From a virus, in IMG/VR virus record IMGVR_UViG_3300006871_000123, positions 1 through 27,714 of that record: a DNA stretch of 27,714 nucleotides; one strand, given 5' to 3'. Each line of letters begins with the position of its first letter. The stretch's first letter is position 1. The notes beneath the pieces are model-generated. The model saw nothing but the letters and a program-made list of their open reading frames with translations. It searched no databases and had not been told where the DNA came from. Below are positions 22,697 through 27,714 of this stretch, in pieces. Both the position numbers and the translations under genes were made by a program.

Positions 22697-23174
22697 AGGC
22701 GCCGTCGCACTTACGGCTATTGCATGTTCTGCAGAGCGGCTGGACGTTCTGTATGTCATCACGCGGGCCGAGCGGGTCGATATGGTCCATCGACAGGTTG
22801 CGCGGACTTCCACAAGCAAGGCAACGGTCATGGTAGTAGCGACACAATTCTCGCCACTTTTTAGGGGTGATCGAACCAAGCAACACCGGCAACTCCTGCG
22901 GAAGATCGTCTCGCCAGATGCGCGGATATGGCAGATCATGCACCTGGCAATAGCGCTTCCAGATGGGGCGCCAGCGCACACCAAGCTGGTACACCATATC
23001 CTGAAGCCGAGCATCAAGATCACCCGCGTTATTAAAGATCGATACCCCCACATCATACAGTTCGCTCAGGTCGTATCCTGTGGCTTCAAGGCCAAGCAGG
23101 AAGATAGCCTGTGCGGACTGGTCCGACAAATCGAATCGGGCGGCTATATCGATTATGGTTTGCTCCCCGTTCAC
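22635..23174 (-). CDS. HNH endonuclease with N-terminal helical domain shared with the RHH protein
   Basis: ATG 23174 overlaps the stop of the actin-like ATPase gene (ATGA at 23174-23171). The 179-residue protein has a C-terminal HNH module at about 108-160: Cys118 and Cys121 in CLAC, Asp-His at 130-131 in MDHIDPLG, Asn143 in QNVQPLC, and Cys148 and Cys151 in CRTC. These match the zinc-binding ribs and the beta-beta-alpha-metal active site, so activity is plausible. Residues 14-65 (SAQAIFLLGLEATGYDLS, DARLQDM) resemble residues 39-88 of the neighbouring RHH protein. Local GC looks lower than in the tail operon. It could be a homing nuclease that entered the partition operon, or a dedicated DNA-processing partner. 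Confidence 0.75.
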   Translation of the reverse strand: MNGEQTIIDIAARFDLSDQSAQAIFLLGLEATGYDLSELYDVGVSIFNNAGDLDARLQDMVYQLGVRWRPIWKRYCQVHDLPYPRIWRDDLPQELPVLLGSITPKKWRELCRYYHDRCLACGSPRNLSMDHIDPLGPRDDIQNVQPLCRTCNSRKCDGAYDYRPGGSPFGRRSRVRGPR

Positions 23175-24148
23175 TGCCCACCCCCGAGCCTTCTCGCCAG
23201 CCGTGCGTAGCCTCTGGCGATCGCGAGTTGCGGCTCGACAATGACCTCAGCCTGAGGGAAGCGCCGCGCTATCGCCTCGACGAGTTGCGGCACTTCCGCA
23301 CCCCCGCCGCCGATCAGCACGACATCCAGCCCCGCCCCACTCCCCCACGCCTCGACGAGGCGAGAGGCAAGCTGCTCCCCGTTCTCGATCAGCGGCCGAT
23401 CCCATCCCATCGGCAGTGCGGCGAGCCGGCCGCCCACGCGCAGCGCCCCGTCACGCACCGCCTTGTCGGCCTCGACCATCCCCAGTTCGCGATCGAACAT
23501 GGTGGCGAGCTGGCTACGGACCTGCGCGAGCGGCTTTGACGTGCCGAGCTGCCACGTGTCGAGACTGGCCGGCACGGGCACGAGGTTGCGGATGACGGCG
23601 ATATCGACCGTGAGATGGCCGATATCGACAATCCCCACCTTCCCGCTCTGTAGCGATGCGTCCCCCACGATGCGGCCGTTGTTGTCGAGCAAGAGGCTAT
23701 AAATCAAGCCCAAAGGCTCGGGGATGACCTTGATCACCTGATACGCCGTCGCCTCCCTGAGCCGCTCGCCCAGGCGCCGCGCAAGCTCGCCGTCCGTGGC
23801 CCACGACGCCGGGAGGCCCGTGACACAGATCCCGCTGGCCGCCCCGTCGAGGTAGCCGAAGCGGTCGAGCGCGCCCCGCAGCAAGGCGGGGATGAAGGCG
23901 GGGTCGGAGAGGCGCTGCTGGCTCAGGATCGTGGTGGGGCTGCCAGCCAGCAGCGCGTCGTCGCCCGTCCAGTAGCGCGTGCCGCCGATATCGACGCTCG
24001 CGGCCTGCGCCAGACCGCCAGCGACAGCGTGGCTAGATCTGGCGATCTGCGAGGGGAAGACGACAGCGGGCAGCTCGGCTCCTTGAGCTGTGATGACAAC
24101 ATATTTCACATATCCATGGCCGATATTAGGTCCATGCCCGGCTATCAT
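23171..24148 (-). CDS. ParM/StbA-family actin-like ATPase
   Basis: The ATG at 24148 follows AAAGGAGCCCATC, an excellent signal. The 325-residue protein has the actin-fold motifs in order: phosphate-1 NIGHGYVK (8-15), connect-1 VIPEPLGLIYS (141-151), phosphate-2 GIVDIGHLTVD (172-182), adenosine loop VVLIGGGGAEV (276-286), and a C-terminal EPQLAIARGY (305-314) typical of plasmid StbA/ParM proteins. The usual Asp at the start of phosphate-1 is Asn8. Such proteins polymerise with ATP and push or position DNA through an adaptor. It sits 12 nt downstream of the SH3b membrane gene and overlaps the HNH gene, so it belongs to the operon. A role in partition of a plasmid-like prophage or in positioning phage DNA is inferred. 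Confidence 0.85.
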   Translation of the reverse strand: MIAGHGPNIGHGYVKYVVITAQGAELPAVVFPSQIARSSHAVAGGLAQAASVDIGGTRYWTGDDALLAGSPTTILSQQRLSDPAFIPALLRGALDRFGYLDGAASGICVTGLPASWATDGELARRLGERLREATAYQVIKVIPEPLGLIYSLLLDNNGRIVGDASLQSGKVGIVDIGHLTVDIAVIRNLVPVPASLDTWQLGTSKPLAQVRSQLATMFDRELGMVEADKAVRDGALRVGGRLAALPMGWDRPLIENGEQLASRLVEAWGSGAGLDVVLIGGGGAEVPQLVEAIARRFPQAEVIVEPQLAIARGYARLARRLGGGQ

Positions 24149-24160
24149 GATGGGCTCCTT

Positions 24161-25189
24161 TCACTGTGTTGGCTTACTGATCGGCGTCTGATGCATCGAG
24201 TCCACGATCGCCTGATCTGTCATTTGATAGCGCCAATCGAACACGCCGTGAATCGGCGCATCAGCGGGCGCCGCCGTCGGCGTAACGAGGCCGCGCCGCA
24301 CCTCAGCCGCATGTTCCTCGGCGTGCCGCTCGGCGACCTCCTGGCTCAGGCATGACGCGCCCATAGCCGTGCCGATAATGCGCCCCGCGTCGTCCTTGAC
24401 CTGCACCACGACCTTGTACGGCGCGGCATCGCGCTCGGCAACCGTCTGGCATTCGTGTGGTGCTGAGGGCTGAGGGCTGAGGGCTGGAGGCTGGAAGAGT
24501 GGCGCCGGGGTCGGTTGCGCCGGCGCATCGGTCGGAGGCGCCAGATCCGGCAGACTGTCGAGACCGCACGGGTACCGGGTATCGGGGACCGGGTTCCGGG
24601 AGCCGGGCGCCTCCCCCGACACCTGACACCCGATACCTGACGCCCCCTCCGGCCAGCGCACCCACACCGCAGCACCGTTCGCGAGCCGGAGCTGCAGCCA
24701 GTCACGCGCGATGCGGGCGACGGGCACAAACCGCGTGCCGGACTCCAGCGCGGTGGCGCTCGACAGGTCGCGCGGGTCGAAATAGGCCACCGTCGCGGCG
24801 CCCAGCGGATAGCCGAACGGCGTGGCGACAGGGGAGGGCGCCGCCGTAGGTGCCCCGATCGGGGTGATAGACAGGGACACAGCCCCGTCTTGCGGGGAAG
24901 CCCCGATCCGGCTGATTCCGATGATCAGCACGAGCCCCAGCAGGAGCCCCGCCGCCACCGCCGCGGCGATGGCGCGTCGGCTGAGCGGCGCTGCCTTGCT
25001 CGCTGCCGGCGCTGACTGCTTCGGCGATGGCGGTAGGAAGGACGCGATCCGGCCATCTGGCGCAGGCAGCGCCGCGGCCTTCTCCGCTGGCGCTGTCTCA
25101 CCTTCTGTCAACCCCTCCCCATCAGGCGGAACCACCATCACGAAGCCGCGGGCATCGCGGTCGGCGTCAGTAAACTGTAGCGATGCCAT
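24161..25189 (-). CDS. Single-pass membrane protein with outer SH3b-like domain
   Basis: The start is ATG 25189, overlapping the upstream stop (TAATG); the frame open to 25264 is a shadow. The 342-residue protein has a Pro/Ala-rich cytoplasmic N-terminus, then one membrane helix at 73-92 (AIAAAVAAGLLLGLVLIIGI) preceded by SRR, so the C-terminus is outside. Residues about 132-180 (TRFVPVARIARDWLQLRLAN, then AAVWVRWP) fit a bacterial SH3 domain, which often binds cell wall. Residues 184-208 are encoded by a copy of the heptamer repeat, and 232-245 by GGGCTGA repeats; both are Pro/Ser-rich linkers. A final domain (250-342) has two Cys and a helix VAERHAEEHAAEVRRG. It could anchor the system at the envelope. 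Confidence 0.65.
   Translation of the reverse strand: MASLQFTDADRDARGFVMVVPPDGEGLTEGETAPAEKAAALPAPDGRIASFLPPSPKQSAPAASKAAPLSRRAIAAAVAAGLLLGLVLIIGISRIGASPQDGAVSLSITPIGAPTAAPSPVATPFGYPLGAATVAYFDPRDLSSATALESGTRFVPVARIARDWLQLRLANGAAVWVRWPEGASGIGCQVSGEAPGSRNPVPDTRYPCGLDSLPDLAPPTDAPAQPTPAPLFQPPALSPQPSAPHECQTVAERDAAPYKVVVQVKDDAGRIIGTAMGASCLSQEVAERHAEEHAAEVRRGLVTPTAAPADAPIHGVFDWRYQMTDQAIVDSMHQTPISKPTQ
24463..24495. repeat. GGGCTGA heptamer tract inside a coding sequence
   Basis: Three to four tandem units GGGCTGA lead into GGGCTGG and AGGCTGG. On the coding (minus) strand they give Leu-Ser-Pro-Gln-Pro-Ser-type linker residues. No inverted partner is adjacent. It lies in frame in the SH3b membrane protein gene. 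Confidence 0.7.
24571..24645. repeat. RGGTRTC heptamer inverted repeat, copy 7, inside a coding sequence
   Basis: Units GGGTATC, GGGGACC, GGGTTCC, GGGAGCC and then GACACCT, GACACCC, GATACCT repeat the architecture of the intergenic copies. Here the whole copy is in the open frame of the SH3b membrane protein and encodes a 25-residue linker between the SH3b-like domain and a Pro-rich stretch. It contains no stop codon in that frame. Confidence 0.85.
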
Positions 25190-26331
25190 TACGCCACCTC
25201 CCGTTCTGTCCAGCGCCACTGGCCGCGAATGTTCCCCTTCGTTATGACGCCGTCTTCCTCCCATTCCGCGAGTACGTCGCGCGCGGTGCGCTCCTCGACG
25301 CCAAGATGCGTGGCGAGTTTGCGCGCCGTTACGAATGGCTGCAACGCTTCAAATGCCGACTCGTACTCTTCCGCGTAGCGCGGCGCCCCGCGGCGCCCCG
25401 CGGCGGGGCGCCGCGGGGCGGAACGGGGAATTAACGCTTCTGGCGCTTGATTCTCGTCCACCACCTCACCCCGCAGGACAGGTGTACCGTTCACGAGTGC
25501 CGCGCGGATCTCTCCATAGCGCTGCGTAACGAGCGGATCGTTATAACTCGGCAGCGCATGCTCGAGTCGCGCATCCTCGTCGAGCGTGTCGGCGATGTCG
25601 AGCATCAATGCTCGCTCGGCCTCATGGAGCCCGATCAACATGCCGGCGACATATTCCCGCTGTTCGGCGGTCGCGCTGTCCAGGCCGGCCTTGAGGATAT
25701 TCAGCGCACGGCGATAGCTGGCCTTCGCGAGCGCGATGTCTTGCTTGTGCGTCATCTTGAGGCGTTCGACCTGGTGCGACTGCTGGACTTCCGTCAACCA
25801 AATGATCGGCGTGCCGTAGTTGCTGGACCAGGCCGGCACGACGACGAAAAAGATTGTGGTCATGGCAGTGAGCGCGTAGACCAACATCTCATCAGCGGTG
25901 ATCGGCCCAGTCGCGGGGTCGATGACACCGACTCGGCCACGCCACCAATTGACGAGGATGTAGAGCGTGAAGCCGACCAGAAGGAGGCAGGACCCACCCA
26001 GGAGCCAGAAGCCCCAAGCCGAGCGGCGGACCTCCTGAAGATACTGTGCCGCGGCGGTGTGGGGGAAAATCGCCGCACACAGTGCCGGCATGACCACAGC
26101 GCAGCAGAGCGCCAGGATGAGGGCGAAGGCGGCGAGGAAGCCGCCCGTAACGAGGGATTCGAGTGTTGCGGTGTTCTGTGGGCTCGTGAAGCTGGGCTTA
26201 ACGAAGCCCCAGAGCACCCATGCCCAAAAGCAGAACGCAGCGGCGAGCCCGAGATCGCCCGCGAACTGGACCAGGCCGCCCGAGCGGTTCGCGTGGCGGG
26301 CCTGGCGATAGGTGGCCTCTAGCGCATCCAA
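25189..26331 (-). CDS. Four-helix membrane protein with cytoplasmic C-terminal winged helix
   Basis: The start TTG 26331 is preferred because GGAGG lies 7 nt upstream; an in-frame GTG at 26415 has no signal and would add 28 low-complexity residues. In this numbering the 380-residue product has membrane helices at about 24-43, 62-88, 106-128 and 148-168. A charged helical region follows (YRRALNILKAGLDSATAEQR; YVAGMLIGLHEAERALMLDI), then an Arg/Pro/Gly linker (302-318) encoded by a perfect GC-rich palindrome. Residues about 327-377 form a winged-helix candidate: FVTARKLATHLGVEERTARD, then LAEWEEDGVITKGNIRGQWRW. Membrane helices plus a terminal DNA-binding domain suggest a membrane tether for DNA. 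It is translationally coupled to the SH3b gene. Family unknown. Confidence 0.7.
   Translation of the reverse strand: MDALEATYRQARHANRSGGLVQFAGDLGLAAAFCFWAWVLWGFVKPSFTSPQNTATLESLVTGGFLAAFALILALCCAVVMPALCAAIFPHTAAAQYLQEVRRSAWGFWLLGGSCLLLVGFTLYILVNWWRGRVGVIDPATGPITADEMLVYALTAMTTIFFVVVPAWSSNYGTPIIWLTEVQQSHQVERLKMTHKQDIALAKASYRRALNILKAGLDSATAEQREYVAGMLIGLHEAERALMLDIADTLDEDARLEHALPSYNDPLVTQRYGEIRAALVNGTPVLRGEVVDENQAPEALIPRSAPRRPAAGRRGAPRYAEEYESAFEALQPFVTARKLATHLGVEERTARDVLAEWEEDGVITKGNIRGQWRWTEREVA
25384..25420. repeat. Perfect 18-bp GC-only palindrome inside a coding sequence
   Basis: The arms 25384-25401 (CGCCCCGCGGCGCCCCGC) and 25403-25420 are exact complements separated by one base. Each arm itself contains a CGCCCCG direct repeat. 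It encodes the Arg/Pro/Gly-rich linker before the winged helix of the membrane protein. In RNA it would form an extremely stable hairpin on either strand. Confidence 0.85.
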
Positions 26332-26461
26332 GATAGCACCTCCGTTCGAGTTGTCGAGCAGCGGTGCTTTTGCTATGCTTGCACCGCCGCCATTGCTTCT
26401 ACCAATGGTGGCCACCGGCCAGGCGGAGCAGCACCGCGCTGGCCGGACCTGTCGAAACGCT

Positions 26462-26516
26462 GAACGACGAATCTTTTAACCTTCGTCGTTCGTCCTTCCG
26501 CCTTCTCCCTTCAATT
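26462..26516. repeat. TTCNNCN heptamer tract with 10-bp inverted repeat
   Basis: The inverted arms GAACGACGAA (26462-26471) and TTCGTCGTTC (26482-26491) are exact complements around TCTTTTAACC, and tandem 7-bp units TTCGTCG, TTCGTCC, TTCCGCC, TTCTCCC extend to 26509. The tract straddles the stop codon of the minus-strand gene 26476-26895 and encodes its last dozen residues. The remaining gap to 26331 shows nothing else convincing. Confidence 0.7.
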
Positions 26517-26895
26517 TCTCCCGATAGGCACGGAACTCCTGGAGCAGCGCCGCCCGCTGCGGCAGACTGAGTTCCGAGACACCCTCCAGCCAGGACATCA
26601 CGAACCCGTCCGACTCAGCCTCCCCTGCCGCTCCCAGCAACTGCAACCCGATCTCCCGCGCCTTGCCGACCGGAAGCTGGACGACCGGATTCGAGACGGC
26701 GAGCGAGACGAATGGCTGCCCGGTGTTGAGGCCGAGCCCGCTGGCGACCTCGATCTCGTCGTAGGACGGCGCGGCGAACGTAATTTCGAGAGCCTTCTGC
26801 GCGCGCCTGACGGCCTCGTGATGCGACCGACTCTGCGTGATGGCTTCGAGCTGCGCGCGGTAGTGCGTAGCCGCGCTGATGGGGTCGGTGTTCAT
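26476..26895 (-). CDS. Hypothetical protein with repeat-encoded C-terminus
   Basis: The ATG at 26895 follows AGGAGCATCGT and overlaps the upstream stop (ATGA at 26895-26892); the frame to 26922 is rejected. The 139-residue product is largely helical at both ends (HYRAQLEAITQSRSHHEAVR; QRAALLQEFRAYREKLKG) with a central beta-like part (FVSLAVSNPVVQLPVGKARE). The last residues, GEGGRTNDEG, are encoded by the heptamer tract at 26482-26509, with the stop codon also within it. No recognised family. It is the third visible full gene of the operon and separated by about 144 nt from the membrane protein gene, the largest gap between its complete genes. Confidence 0.6.
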   Translation of the reverse strand: MNTDPISAATHYRAQLEAITQSRSHHEAVRRAQKALEITFAAPSYDEIEVASGLGLNTGQPFVSLAVSNPVVQLPVGKAREIGLQLLGAAGEAESDGFVMSWLEGVSELSLPQRAALLQEFRAYREKLKGEGGRTNDEG

Positions 26896-27275
26896 ACGAT
26901 GCTCCTGTTCATCAGGTACCACCGCGAGAAACGCGGCGCGCGGAAGTGCCGCGAGCGCCGCGCAATGGAGCGATGCCGCGCCGAGTCCAACTCAGCCTCG
27001 ACGAGGCGCACCGAACTCTGCCCGGCTGGTCGCCTGAGCCTGCGCCAGTAGACGAGTTTCCAGATATCCCGGTCCGGCGGCGGATAGGGATCGTAGTCGT
27101 AGCTGTAATACTCGCGGAGCCAGTGAACGAGCGGCCAACAGGCGGTCACGGCGCGGCGGTTCTGCCCGATGCGGCCAGCGAAACGCTGGCGGTCGTAGCC
27201 CCAGTGGATGGTACAGCGCCCTATGGTCGTGTAGCCGCCGATCGGGCTCGTGTGGTGGCGCTTGAGCGGCCTCAT
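26892..27275 (-). CDS. Basic, aromatic-rich hypothetical protein
   Basis: ATG 27275 has GGAGGAGAAAAAGTC directly upstream and overlaps the previous stop (ATGA). The 127-residue product is rich in Arg, Tyr and Trp: PIGGYTTIGRCTIHWGYDRQ, WPLVHWLREYYSYDYDPYPP, DIWKLVYWRRLRR, and a basic end HFRAPRFSRWYLMNRSIV. The composition suggests nucleic-acid binding, but no motif is identified. No signal peptide or membrane helix is evident. Its coupled position in the small-protein cluster suggests shared expression with its neighbours. Confidence 0.55.
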   Translation of the reverse strand: MRPLKRHHTSPIGGYTTIGRCTIHWGYDRQRFAGRIGQNRRAVTACWPLVHWLREYYSYDYDPYPPPDRDIWKLVYWRRLRRPAGQSSVRLVEAELDSARHRSIARRSRHFRAPRFSRWYLMNRSIV

Positions 27276-27520
27276 GACTTTTTCTCCTCCACCGTAATCT
27301 CTAGCACGCGCAGCAGTTCGGCTACGCCCCGATGGTAGCCTCCCCATATCTCGTCTGAGATGTGAGAGCCCCTGCGCTCGCTCTCAACGTCCCCTTGCGG
27401 CGTGCTGTCGAGCAGCGCCCATGCCGCGCGTTCGATGGCCTCCAGCGCCTTACGGTGGCTCTCGGCGAGCGTGAGCAGGCCGAGCAGGCGCAAGTAGTCG
27501 TCGTAGGTGATTGTTTTCAA
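27272..27520 (-). CDS. Small helical hypothetical protein
   Basis: The start is TTG 27520, supported by GGAAGGAGTCAAC immediately upstream. The 82-residue product is predicted helical: YDDYLRLLGLLTLAESHRKA, ALEAIERAAWALLDS, a polar turn, and a final helix VAELLRVLEITVEE. The acidic helical build resembles many early phage small proteins, none specifically recognised. Its stop overlaps the next ATG (ATGA). An octamer repeat lies just upstream, separating it from the gene at the window edge. Confidence 0.6.
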   Translation of the reverse strand: MKTITYDDYLRLLGLLTLAESHRKALEAIERAAWALLDSTPQGDVESERRGSHISDEIWGGYHRGVAELLRVLEITVEEKKS

Positions 27521-27537
27521 GTTGACTCCTTCCTATA

Positions 27538-27592
27538 AGCGGCAGAGCGGTAGAACGGTAAAGCGTTGCTTTATCGCTTTAGCGTTTTAGCG
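27538..27592. repeat. GNTAAAGC octamer inverted repeat, copy 3
   Basis: Left units GGCAGAGC, GGTAGAAC, GGTAAAGC face right units GCTTTATC, GCTTTAGC, GTTTTAGC across GTT, giving a compact hairpin with few mismatches. It is the shortest copy. Its right end supplies the stop codon of the partial gene at the window edge. Confidence 0.85.
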
Positions 27593-27714
27593 TTTTTCCT
27601 GCTCCTTCCTCTCCACCAACAGCAGCGCATCGGCGTAGCCGCCCTGCCAGCGCGGATCGGCGGCGACGGAGAGCGCGATGCGCCGGCGCTCGACCTCCAT
27701 CTGCTGTTCATAGT
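27587..27714 (-). CDS. Hypothetical protein, 5' end outside window
   Basis: The minus-strand frame is open from the window edge to TAA at 27589-27587, giving about 42 residues of a C-terminus. It reads as a charged helix (YEQQMEVERRRIALSVAADP, then RWQGGYADALLLVERKEQ). The final codons and the stop lie in the octamer repeat, so the natural C-terminus has been set by repeat sequence. An ATG at about 27700 could serve as a start, but no ribosome-binding site can be judged at the edge. Function unknown; probably part of the same operon. Confidence 0.55.
   Translation of the reverse strand, partial: YEQQMEVERRRIALSVAADPRWQGGYADALLLVERKEQEKR

Noticed and set aside
22697-23056. N-terminal extension of the RHH gene
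   Set aside because: The extension lies wholly opposite-frame within the HNH gene, whose zinc motif is clear, and has Cys/Arg/Ser-rich shadow composition.
26332-26415. GTG start adding 28 residues to the membrane protein
   Set aside because: No ribosome-binding site and low-complexity residues; TTG 26331 has GGAGG at good spacing. Kept as a possible alternative.

Overview
The window is a high-GC stretch of a tailed-phage genome, most likely a siphophage prophage or phage-plasmid. The host is probably a member of the Chloroflexota (class Chloroflexia). That assignment is an inference from the GC-rich coding style, the Pro/Thr/Ala linkers of the exported proteins, and the 7- and 8-bp tandem repeats arranged as inverted pairs between genes. 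No rRNA, tRNA, CRISPR array, integrase, terminase, portal or lysis gene was seen; terminase and portal would be expected just left of the window.

Positions 1-20778 (+ strand) are the virion module in near-standard siphophage order: scaffold (partial), major capsid protein, small head protein, connector proteins, two large surface-appendage proteins (912 aa and a 423-aa beta-helix), small head-tail proteins, tail terminator, tail tube, tail-assembly chaperone with a frameshift-expressed extension, 964-aa tape measure, distal tail and hub-like proteins, then large beta-rich tail-tip and fibre proteins. The appendage genes lie in the connector cassette rather than after the tape measure, so they may be head fibres. 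A minus-strand two-gene cassette (17870-18612) with its own promoter-like sequence sits between two tail-fibre genes and looks like a moron.

Positions 20775-21670 hold a secreted DUF11-like protein (-) and a divergent hypothetical gene (+). A perfect 17-bp hairpin at 21739-21775 separates these from a long minus-strand operon (27714 down to 21780), much of it joined by ATGA or TAATG overlaps. That operon encodes small hypothetical proteins, a four-helix membrane protein ending in a winged helix, a single-pass membrane protein with an SH3b-like outer domain, a ParM/StbA-type actin-like ATPase, an HNH endonuclease, a ribbon-helix-helix protein and a hypothetical protein. Actin-like ATPase plus RHH adaptor plus membrane-tethered DNA-binding protein suggests a DNA partition or positioning system; the HNH protein shares a segment with the RHH protein. 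This is the best candidate for an undescribed system here.

Genes are punctuated by repeat families: RGGTRTC heptamers (seven copies, one inside a coding sequence), GNTAAAGC octamers (three copies), and smaller GGGCTGA and TTCNNCN heptamer tracts. Each large copy is an inverted pair able to form a long hairpin between genes, and several copies supply stop codons, ribosome-binding sites or codons to neighbouring genes.
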